Origin: Bacillota bacterium
Lineage (GTDB): Bacteria > Bacillota > Clostridia > Tissierellales > Sedimentibacteraceae
Assembly (NCBI GenBank): GCA_029239575.1
Contig: JARBUP010000069.1
Coordinates: 1-11,561, forward strand
Reading direction: 5' to 3'
Length of the DNA: 11,561 nt
This document shows positions 1-5,073 of the stretch, piece after piece. The position numbers and the translations under genes are program-made. The first letter of the stretch is position 1. Each line of letters opens with the position of its first letter. Below the pieces are notes generated by a model that worked only from the letters and a program-made list of their open reading frames with translations, was not told where the DNA came from and ran no database searches.

Positions 1-1
1 A

Positions 2-115
2 GGTGGATTATCAGCATTACAGACAGCTTCTGTAGCTGCAGCTTTTCCTTTTATAGCAGTAATGATTTTAGCTATGGTTTCTTTAATGAAAGCCTTAAAG
101 GAAGAGAAAGTATAA
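2..115 (+). CDS. BCCT-family transporter, C-terminal fragment
   Basis: This is the last 37 codons of a gene that starts upstream of the window; the frame is open to the left edge and ends at TAA. The peptide begins GGLSALQTASVAAAFPF and continues as a hydrophobic helix ending in a charged KALKEEKV tail. The GGL-ALQT-S-AAxPF pattern is the conserved stretch leading into the last membrane helix of BCCT transporters (glycine betaine, carnitine and choline carriers such as OpuD and BetP), which sit in the cytoplasmic membrane and import compatible solutes or trimethylammonium compounds. The substrate cannot be read from this fragment. The next gene starts 30 bp downstream on the same strand with no terminator between, so the two are probably co-transcribed. 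The family call is fairly firm for so short a piece. Confidence 0.75.
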   Translation, partial: GGLSALQTASVAAAFPFIAVMILAMVSLMKALKEEKV

Positions 116-145
116 TATAATCAGTCAGTAATTTTGGGGTGAATT

Positions 146-739
146 ATGGATACTAATACTGAGACATCAAAAAAAATTATCTGGACCAGGCAAAATATTA
201 AAAGTATGGATGACTTGAAAAGCAATGGTGTATATAGGGTCAAAAGAGAATATATTGAGGAACAATTCAGAGATATTGCTCCATTTTATATAAACCTTTA
301 CAAATGGTTTGTTCATGCAGCTAAGAGCAAGATAATGGTGCCAGAAGGTGTTGAATTTCCTATATGGTGTTCTGTGAGCTTTGAGGGAATGCTAAGTCCC
401 ATTGAAAATACTATAGCATATAAGCTTGAGGTAGATAGCTCTGAAGTAATTTATTTTGATGGTAATAAGTGGGATCATGTGCTAAATCATTGGTATATAC
501 CAAAGGATAAAAAGGATTCTGAAATGTATGATGAAAGAATCAAAAAACTTGGTTTATATGAAGCAACTTCCTTTATCGATGGTAAATACGCTAACTTTTA
601 TCCTATGGAAAAGAAAATTGTTATGGACAGCTGGTATAGGATATTTGATATTGATAATTGGAATATATATACCACTCAAGCAAACATTTGGGAAATAAGG
701 CCTGAAATGATAAAAGATATTTATTACTATAAAAAATAA
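146..739 (+). CDS. DUF3841 domain protein
   Basis: A 197-residue soluble protein with no signal peptide or membrane segment. ATG is preceded by GGGGTG (136-141) at suitable spacing. The order of motifs matches the uncharacterised DUF3841 family as I remember it: an N-terminal GVYRVKREYIEEQF segment (about residues 27-41), PEGVEFPIWCSVSFEG (66-81), an acidic strand followed by a Trp/Asp segment (98-110), then HVLNHWYIPKD (111-121). The chain is rich in Trp and Tyr, including a C-terminal tail ending DIYYYKK. The length is typical for the family. The usual family form has a Trp-rich segment after PIW, whereas here it reads CSVSFEG, so this is a divergent member. No biochemical function is established and none is proposed. 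It follows the BCCT transporter by 30 bp and is closed by a strong terminator, so it is the last gene of that unit. Confidence 0.7.
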   Translation: MDTNTETSKKIIWTRQNIKSMDDLKSNGVYRVKREYIEEQFRDIAPFYINLYKWFVHAAKSKIMVPEGVEFPIWCSVSFEGMLSPIENTIAYKLEVDSSEVIYFDGNKWDHVLNHWYIPKDKKDSEMYDERIKKLGLYEATSFIDGKYANFYPMEKKIVMDSWYRIFDIDNWNIYTTQANIWEIRPEMIKDIYYYKK

Positions 740-749
740 TTAAAAAAGT

Positions 750-784
750 GGCGTTACACTGATTTATTAGTGCAACGCCGTTTT
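750..784. terminator. Bidirectional rho-independent terminator
   Basis: An 11-bp stem (GGCGTTACACT, 750-760, against AGTGCAACGCC, 769-779) has one A-C mismatch and an 8-nt loop. It is followed by GTTTT on the plus strand and preceded by AAAAAA (742-747), which reads as a U-tract on the minus strand. It lies between convergent genes, 11 bp after the DUF3841 stop and 2 bp beyond the nucleotidase stop, so it can serve both. Confidence 0.85.
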
Positions 785-785
785 G

Positions 786-2510
786 CTATTTAACAGGTAC
801 TTTTATAATTTGTCCAGGGAAAATTAAATTTGGATTTACTAACTTATTATATTTAGCTAATTCCTGCCATGATGTTTTATATTTTAATGCAATTTTCCAT
901 AAAACATCTCCTGACACAACAGTGTATGAAACTATTGTTTCAGTTGGTTTAATAACTGAAGTTGTAGGTACTGTTGTTGGTACAGGTACAGTAGGTGCAG
1001 GAGTAATAGCAATTCTTCCAGAAACTTCACAGCCTTTTGTTCCGTTAATATTTAAATATTCTGCAAAAACTTCTTCGTAAGTTCCGATTTCACTTAAAAC
1101 AGGATATGGTTTAAACATTTCATAACCGTCTCCGCCGATACCTAAAAAGTCATTAATAGCTATTGTATATTCAGATTCTTCATTAAAATGCTGGTCATCA
1201 ACTATAATGTGTTTAATTCTTGAACCTTTTGGTAGTAAAGGATCAAACTCAAATTTCAAACCACTTACTTGCAAAAATGCTCCCTGTGCTGCAGGATATG
1301 CGCCTACTGAAAGTTCCAATGCATTTTTCAAATCAGTTCCAGATATTTTCTTAACTTGAACTGTATTTCCGAATGGGAATAATTCAGCTACTTTACCGTA
1401 TGTAATATCTCCTATATCAATTGGAGTTCTAATATTTCCGCCATTAACAAATCCTATTTGAGCTTTTGATGCATATCTAACTGCATCTGCTGATAAATTA
1501 CCAAGGTTTGTTTCTTTAGTTCTTACATTTTCTCTAACTCCATCTAAATATATATCTGTTTTAGCAACTACTTTAGCAAATACTTCAGCATTTTGCGCAT
1601 TTATTGAAGAAATAAAGTCCAACATTTTTTGGTCTTGAGGAATTTCTTTAGCTGCATCTGTAGATAGTAATTTTGCTTCTTTGCTTATAACTTTTCCATT
1701 TTGAACTTGTAGGTTCACAAATCCTATATTTTTATCGTATTCACCTGTTTGTGCTATTAATGTATTGTTTACCATCAAACCTGTACTTAGTTGAGTGTGG
1801 CTATGACCATCAATTATAACATCTATGCCTTCAACTTTTTCTGCTATTTGTTTAGAAGTAACAACAGAGCTTTCATCTAAACCAATATGTGCTAGAGCAA
1901 TTATTACATCTGTTTTGTCTTTTAATTCTTCAACCATATGATGTGAAACTTCAACTGCATCAGCAAATGTCAATCCTTCTACATTAGTTGGGCTTGTTTT
2001 ATATGCAGTTTCAGGAGTTGTAAGTCCAAATATCCCAACTTTAACTCCGTTTATTTCTTTAATCACATATGGAGTGAATAAATAATCTCCGTTTTTATCC
2101 AAAATATTTGCGCTTAACATTTTAACGTCTGACATATCACGAAGTTGTAAAAGTCTTTCTTGTCCATAGTTAAAGTCATGATTACCTAAAGTCATAAATT
2201 CATAACCAGCTATATCCAATGTTCTAATAGCATTTTCACCTTTACTGATATTAACAATTGGTTTTCCATGGAGAGTATCCCCTGCGTCAACCACTATTGT
2301 GTTTGGATTTTCTGCTATTGTATTTTGTATTATAGTTGAAATTTTGGCGAATCCAATTCCACCATCTGTGTCTAATAACCTTGAGTGCGTATCATTTGTG
2401 TGAATAATAGTAATTTTAGTTGTTTCATTTTGATCTAAGCCAAATGCAAAACTAATACTGTTTAGAATTAATAAGCATACTAAAACTAAACTTAATACTT
2501 TTTTCTTCAT
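786..2510 (-). CDS. Secreted 5'-nucleotidase with C-terminal LysM
   Basis: A 574-residue exported enzyme of the UshA/CD73 family, which hydrolyses nucleoside 5'-phosphates (often also UDP-sugars or 2',3'-cyclic nucleotides) outside the cell to release nucleoside and phosphate. A signal peptide occupies about residues 1-24 (KKK followed by a hydrophobic core ending AFG). The metallophosphatase domain carries all expected metal-site motifs: HTNDTH 37-42, AGDTLHG 76-82, GNHDFNYG 109-116, AHIG 207-210 and GHSHT 235-239. The substrate-binding C-terminal nucleotidase domain shows NLGNLSADAVRY 335-346, GGNIR 357-361, FPFGN 378-382 and GGDGYEMF 459-466. A Pro/Thr linker (about 503-525) leads to one LysM repeat (527-572), which should hold the enzyme to peptidoglycan; there is no LPXTG sorting signal. 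ATG is set by AGGAGG at 2516-2521. Exact substrate preference cannot be read from sequence. It is transcribed alone. Confidence 0.93.
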   Translation of the reverse strand: MKKKVLSLVLVCLLILNSISFAFGLDQNETTKITIIHTNDTHSRLLDTDGGIGFAKISTIIQNTIAENPNTIVVDAGDTLHGKPIVNISKGENAIRTLDIAGYEFMTLGNHDFNYGQERLLQLRDMSDVKMLSANILDKNGDYLFTPYVIKEINGVKVGIFGLTTPETAYKTSPTNVEGLTFADAVEVSHHMVEELKDKTDVIIALAHIGLDESSVVTSKQIAEKVEGIDVIIDGHSHTQLSTGLMVNNTLIAQTGEYDKNIGFVNLQVQNGKVISKEAKLLSTDAAKEIPQDQKMLDFISSINAQNAEVFAKVVAKTDIYLDGVRENVRTKETNLGNLSADAVRYASKAQIGFVNGGNIRTPIDIGDITYGKVAELFPFGNTVQVKKISGTDLKNALELSVGAYPAAQGAFLQVSGLKFEFDPLLPKGSRIKHIIVDDQHFNEESEYTIAINDFLGIGGDGYEMFKPYPVLSEIGTYEEVFAEYLNINGTKGCEVSGRIAITPAPTVPVPTTVPTTSVIKPTETIVSYTVVSGDVLWKIALKYKTSWQELAKYNKLVNPNLIFPGQIIKVPVK

Positions 2511-2547
2511 GTTACTCCTCCTATTTAGTTATATTTAAATCAATTTC

Positions 2548-2576
2548 ATTATACAATTTTAAAATGAAATTTACAA
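2548..2576 (-). promoter_or_regulatory. Promoter of the nucleotidase gene
   Basis: On the minus strand, TTGTAA (2571-2576) and TATAAT (2548-2553) are separated by exactly 17 bp, a sigma-A-type arrangement. It lies 38 bp upstream of the ATG, giving a short 5' leader with the AGGAGG site. Confidence 0.7.
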
Positions 2577-2601
2577 TGTGTCATTTGTAAAAATTTTACA
2601 A
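2570..2601. promoter_or_regulatory. Cluster of inverted half-sites, possible operator
   Basis: Three copies of a TTTACAA/TTGTAAA half-site lie side by side. TTTACAA (2570-2576) overlaps the nucleotidase -35 box, TTGTAAA starts at 2585, and TTTTACAA ends at 2601. The last two form a perfect 17-bp palindrome (TTGTAAAAATTTTACAA, 2585-2601). The placement suits binding of a dimeric regulator over and just upstream of the promoter. The regulator is not identifiable, and in such AT-rich DNA chance palindromes occur. Confidence 0.35.
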
Positions 2602-2720
2602 TAAAATGTTAATAAGAATAAAAATAGTATATGCATTATATTAAAATTAAAATCTTATACAATTGTGAAATGCTGATAAATTAAGAGATTTTTTTTGAAA
2701 AAATTATTTTGAAATTAGTA

Positions 2721-2749
2721 TTGACAGAGAATAAAAAGTGAGTTATTAT
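2721..2749 (+). promoter_or_regulatory. Promoter of the leader peptide-symporter unit
   Basis: A consensus TTGACA (2721-2726) is followed after 17 bp by TATTAT (2744-2749); an overlapping TATAAT at 2747-2752 would give 20-bp spacing. Transcription would start near 2757, about 50 nt upstream of the leader ORF and 180 nt upstream of the symporter. Confidence 0.7.
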
Positions 2750-2806
2750 AATTTCATAGTAAGCATACTAAACAGATATGATTTAAACAAAACGGAGGTA
2801 GTACTT

Positions 2807-2872
2807 ATGGAAAGATTTACTGTAGATTATAAAATAACTTCGGCTTTGGAAATGTGTTGTTGTTGCAGATAA
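2807..2872 (+). CDS. Cys-rich leader peptide (21 aa) upstream of symporter
   Basis: A very short ORF of 21 codons starts MERFTVDYK and ends MCCCCR before TAA. The codons TGT TGT TGT TGC occupy 2855-2866. It has one of the best ribosome binding sites in the window (GGAGGT, 2794-2799, 7 nt before ATG) and follows a consensus promoter, so it is very probably translated. Its stop lies 62 bp before the start of a TcyP-like symporter with no promoter or terminator between. Four consecutive Cys codons near the end of a leader ORF are the hallmark of amino-acid-sensing leader peptides, where scarce charged tRNA-Cys makes the ribosome pause. Poly-Cys leader ORFs controlling sulfur genes are known in mycobacteria. 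The regulatory role here is inference; a functional peptide product is less likely, as no modification or export genes lie nearby. Confidence 0.72.
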   Translation: MERFTVDYKITSALEMCCCCR

Positions 2873-2913
2873 TTTTATATTTAGAATTAAAAAATTATAT
2901 TAACAACTACATT
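2851..2913 (+). promoter_or_regulatory. Possible RNA stem-loop spanning the Cys codons
   Basis: The mRNA at 2851-2861, which includes the first Cys codons, can pair with 2902-2913 in 11 pairs with one G-U and one bulged C. It would enclose an 8-bp AT-only hairpin (ATAATTTT, 2869-2876, with AAAATTAT, 2891-2898). A ribosome paused at the Cys codons would melt the outer helix. No U-tract follows, so it is not an intrinsic terminator, and it does not cover the symporter binding site. The stem is AT-rich and could be chance. Confidence 0.35.
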
Positions 2914-2934
2914 TAAAATAAAAGGAGATACAAA

Positions 2935-4257
2935 ATGAATTTAGACTTAACTTTATTTGCAGCATTAGGATTTGCAATATTATTAATAGGAATTTTAGTT
3001 TATTTAGCTAAGCGTGGTGTAGATTTCGGAGTAAGAACTATAATAGCTCTTGTTTTAGGAATTGTACTTGGAATAGTATTTAGAGGAAAATTAGATTATG
3101 TACAACCAATAGGGAAAATATATGTAAGTTTAATATCAGCATTTGTTATACCGCTATTATTTTTCAGTGTTATATCAAGCGTGTCACAACTTAAAAATAT
3201 TCAAAAACTTAAATCAATTGGAGCTAAAAGCGTTCTTTGGTTAACAGGAAGTACATTTATAGCATCAGTACTTACAGTAATTATGTCATTATTGTTAAAA
3301 GTAGGTAAAGGTGCAAATGTAAGTTTACCAACTGATTATACACCAAAAGAAGTTCCAGCAATAACTCAAGTTATTATTGATTTATTCCCAAAAAATATTT
3401 TTGCACAAGCAGCAAATAATTCAATAGTACCTTTGATTTTATTCTCAATAATTATGGGAGTGGCATTAGTTTCACTTTCATCTGAAAATGAAAAAGAAGT
3501 AAAACCATTCAAAGATTTTATTGATGCAGGAGCAAAAGTTATTTACAGAGTTATAGGATATATAATTGAACTTACTCCATATGCTGTTTTAGCTTTAGTA
3601 GGTAGTGCAGTTTCAAACAATGGACCTGAAAAGTTATTACCTTTATTCTCCGTTTTGATTATAGCATATATAGCATGCATTATTCAAACATATATAGTTA
3701 GTGGATTAATGATCGCAGGTGTTGCTAAGTTAAACCCAATTAATTTTTTCAAGCATATTTGGCCAGCACAGGCAGTAGCTTTTACATCACAAAGCAGTAT
3801 AGGAACTATTCCGGTAACAGTAAAATCATTAAAAAATGCTGGGGTATCTGAAAGTATAGCATCATTCGTAGCACCACTTGGAGCTAATGTAGGTATGCCA
3901 GGTTGCGCAGGAATATGGCCAACATTATTGGCAGTGTTCGCAATCAATTCATTAAATATAGAATATACTTTAGTACAATATATTTTCTTAATATTAATTG
4001 CAACATTAGTAAGTATTGGTACAGTTGGGGTTCCTGGAACATCAACTATAACTACAACAGCAATATTTGCTGCAGTAGGACTTCCAATAGAAATTATAGT
4101 TTTAGTTACACCAATTAGCTCAATAGTTGATATGGCAAGAACTGCAACTAATGTTACAGCTGCAGCAACAAGTTCTTTATTAGTAGCAGTGAGTGAAAAA
4201 GAATTCGATATAGAAAAATATAATAGTACATCACAAATAAAAGAACAATTAGCATAA
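2935..4257 (+). CDS. DAACS-family amino acid symporter, TcyP-like (probable cystine)
   Basis: A 440-residue cytoplasmic-membrane protein of the dicarboxylate/amino acid:cation symporter family (GltPh fold), with hydrophobic helices throughout. Family landmarks are present: re-entrant hairpin 1 FTSQSSIGTIP (283-293), the helix-7 cation/substrate motif GANVGMPGCAG (316-326), hairpin 2 GTVGVPGTST (362-371), and helix-8 ligands D399, R402, T405 and N406. Glutamate carriers have NMDGT in helix 7; the G-x-x-G-x-x-GC-G-x-x-P form seen here resembles L-cystine carriers of the TcyP/YdjN branch. The helix-8 Arg could pair with the distal carboxylate of cystine, though it also fits acidic amino acids. 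The Cys4 leader ORF upstream independently points to cystine. AGGAGA lies just before the ATG. A hairpin and a terminator follow. Confidence 0.85.
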   Translation: MNLDLTLFAALGFAILLIGILVYLAKRGVDFGVRTIIALVLGIVLGIVFRGKLDYVQPIGKIYVSLISAFVIPLLFFSVISSVSQLKNIQKLKSIGAKSVLWLTGSTFIASVLTVIMSLLLKVGKGANVSLPTDYTPKEVPAITQVIIDLFPKNIFAQAANNSIVPLILFSIIMGVALVSLSSENEKEVKPFKDFIDAGAKVIYRVIGYIIELTPYAVLALVGSAVSNNGPEKLLPLFSVLIIAYIACIIQTYIVSGLMIAGVAKLNPINFFKHIWPAQAVAFTSQSSIGTIPVTVKSLKNAGVSESIASFVAPLGANVGMPGCAGIWPTLLAVFAINSLNIEYTLVQYIFLILIATLVSIGTVGVPGTSTITTTAIFAAVGLPIEIIVLVTPISSIVDMARTATNVTAAATSSLLVAVSEKEFDIEKYNSTSQIKEQLA

Positions 4258-4263
4258 ATTTAA

Positions 4264-4297
4264 AATGATCTTTCCAATTGTGGAATTTCAGATCATT
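4264..4297 (+). other. Hairpin directly after the symporter
   Basis: AATGATCT (4264-4271) pairs perfectly with AGATCATT (4290-4297), and the inner TTCCA/TGGAA (4272-4276/4281-4285) extends the stem above a 4-nt one-sided bulge. No T-run follows, so it may protect the 3' end rather than terminate. Confidence 0.45.
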
Positions 4298-4313
4298 GAC
4301 AAACCCATACAGT

Positions 4314-4385
4314 GTCATTCTGAACGAAGTGAATAATCTATTTGCTATTGAAATAACAAGATCCTTCGCTATCGCTCAGGATGAC
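4314..4385. repeat. Palindromic repeat, single copy of the 8-kb array family
   Basis: A 72-bp imperfect palindrome. The left arm (4314-4339) begins GTCATTCTGAACGAAGTGA and ends AATCT. The right arm (4359-4385) begins AGATCCTTCGCT and ends CTCAGGATGAC. The arms are inverted copies of the same sequence that builds the array at 7873-8324. It lies between the symporter stop and its terminator, so it would be transcribed as a long hairpin in the 3' untranslated region. Similar GTCATCCTGAGCGAAGCGAAGGATCT-like repeats are, from memory, scattered through many bacterial genomes. It has no coding capacity. Confidence 0.8.
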
Positions 4386-4415
4386 AAAATTAAAGATAAT
4401 ACTTTATCATAAAGC

Positions 4416-4447
4416 TGAGCTTTCTACATGAGAAAGCTCATTTTTTT
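4416..4447 (+). terminator. Rho-independent terminator of the symporter unit
   Basis: A perfect 10-bp stem (TGAGCTTTCT, 4416-4425, with AGAAAGCTCA, 4431-4440) has a 5-nt loop and is followed by seven T. It lies 160 bp after the symporter stop because the palindromic repeat occupies the space between. I see no feature between here and the promoter at 4566 except small AT-rich palindromes. Confidence 0.85.
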
Positions 4448-4565
4448 AGGAGAAAATCTTGTCTTGTTTGAAAACAACATTTTTATAAGTAACACACTTA
4501 TGGTAGCAATCATATGATAAGCATACGTCTTATAAATACAAATTACTTCTAAGTTTTAAAATCTA

Positions 4566-4594
4566 TTGACAAATTTTAATTCCTAATATAATAT
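4566..4594 (+). promoter_or_regulatory. Promoter of the proS T-box transcript
   Basis: TTGACA (4566-4571) with TAATAT (4589-4594) at 17-bp spacing; an overlapping perfect TATAAT (4587-4592) sits at 15 bp. It lies directly upstream of the T-box leader. Confidence 0.7.
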
Positions 4595-4611
4595 AAAATA
4601 TAATTATATAC

Positions 4612-4832
4612 AGCTATGAAGAGGAGCAGTAAACATTTATGGTCTAAAGAGAGAAAGCGGTCGGTGTAAAGCTTTTGTCCCTCTATTTGTTGAACCAGCC
4701 TCAGAGCTTTTGGGAGTAACAACCCAAACGGTAAAACCGTTATTTAAATGAGATGTTGCTAATATTTTATTAGCAGCAATTAGAGTGGTACCGCGGATAA
4801 CCCGCCTCTTAGATTTTAAGAGGCGGGTTTTG
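4612..4832 (+). promoter_or_regulatory. T-box riboswitch, proline-specific (specifier CCA)
   Basis: A transcription-attenuating leader that senses uncharged tRNA-Pro and controls proS. In Stem I, GAGG (4621-4624) pairs with CCTC (4699-4702). The loop-E pair AGTA (4628-4631) and GAA (4692-4694) is present, and directly after GAA comes the specifier CCA (4695-4697), a proline codon read by tRNA-Pro(UGG). The distal loop has GGTCGGTG. Hairpins follow at 4727-4741 and 4757-4775. In the antiterminator, AGAG/CTCT (4782-4785/4806-4809) and GCGG/CCGC (4793-4796/4802-4805) flank the 7-nt bulge TGGTACC (4786-4792). Its TGGT complements the ACCA end of tRNA-Pro. The competing terminator is at 4801-4831. 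With scarce proline the antiterminator forms and proS is read. Confidence 0.95.
4801..4831 (+). terminator. T-box attenuator terminator
   Basis: An 11-bp perfect stem (CCCGCCTCTTA, 4801-4811, with TAAGAGGCGGG, 4817-4827) and TTTT. Its left arm overlaps the antiterminator, so the two structures exclude each other. The U-run is short (four T, then G), and its last three T are shared with the terminal repeat of the element that follows. Confidence 0.92.
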
Positions 4833-4961
4833 TATGCCCTAACCGAATTTGCACGAGCGAAAGCGAAATGCAAATTGTTGGTAGGTCAACCGCAACGAGC
4901 ACCAAATTTATGCGAACAGAGTGAGCAAATAAATTTGTGTTGTGAGACTGCGCCATACAAA
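4829..4961. repeat. Palindromic MITE-like element between T-box and proS
   Basis: A 133-bp non-coding segment bounded by an 8-bp inverted repeat (TTTGTATG, 4829-4836, and CATACAAA, 4954-4961). It contains two internal hairpins: AATTTGCA/TGCAAATT (4846-4853/4869-4876) around GC-GAAA-GC, and CAAATTTATGC/GCA-AA-TAAATTTG (4903-4913/4925-4937) around an 11-nt loop. Its base composition is richer in G and C than the DNA on either side. It separates the attenuator from proS and would be transcribed in the proS leader. No ORF in it is believable. It looks like a small mobile or REP-type repeat; no target-site duplication could be confirmed. Confidence 0.55.
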
Positions 4962-5061
4962 CATCAAGCAACTTATAAAGGCAATAAAATTGGATGGTAT
5001 GTTTATATTTTTCAAAAAATTATTAAAATTCAAAAATTAACTTATAATATGTAATGATTTG

Positions 5062-5068
5062 AAAGGAG
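5062..5068 (+). promoter_or_regulatory. Ribosome binding site fixing the proS start
   Basis: AAAGGAG lies 5 nt before ATG 5074. A TTG in frame at 5059 would start inside or before this site, so the ATG is the real start. Confidence 0.85.
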
Positions 5069-5073
5069 CAAAA

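Noticed and set aside
111..116. TATAAT at the end of the BCCT gene as a promoter for DUF3841
   Set aside because: No plausible -35 element lies 16-18 bp upstream.
2807..2872. Cys-rich ORF as a modified peptide (RiPP) precursor or metallothionein
   Set aside because: No modification, protease or export gene is adjacent, and the Cys run lies at the very end, as expected for a leader ORF; not formally excluded.
2869..2898. Intrinsic terminator between the leader ORF and the symporter
   Set aside because: The hairpin is AT-only and is followed by ATTAACAAC, not a T-run.
3684..4118. Antisense and shifted ORFs within the symporter gene
   Set aside because: They are shadows of a well-supported conserved membrane protein frame.
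4637..5054. Two overlapping ORFs on opposite strands (4637-4873 minus, 4785-5054 plus)
   Set aside because: They run through the T-box and the palindromic element, lack convincing ribosome sites and have RNA-structure-driven composition.
5059..5073. TTG start for proS five codons upstream
   Set aside because: It would place the start before the AAAGGAG site; ATG 5074 has proper spacing.
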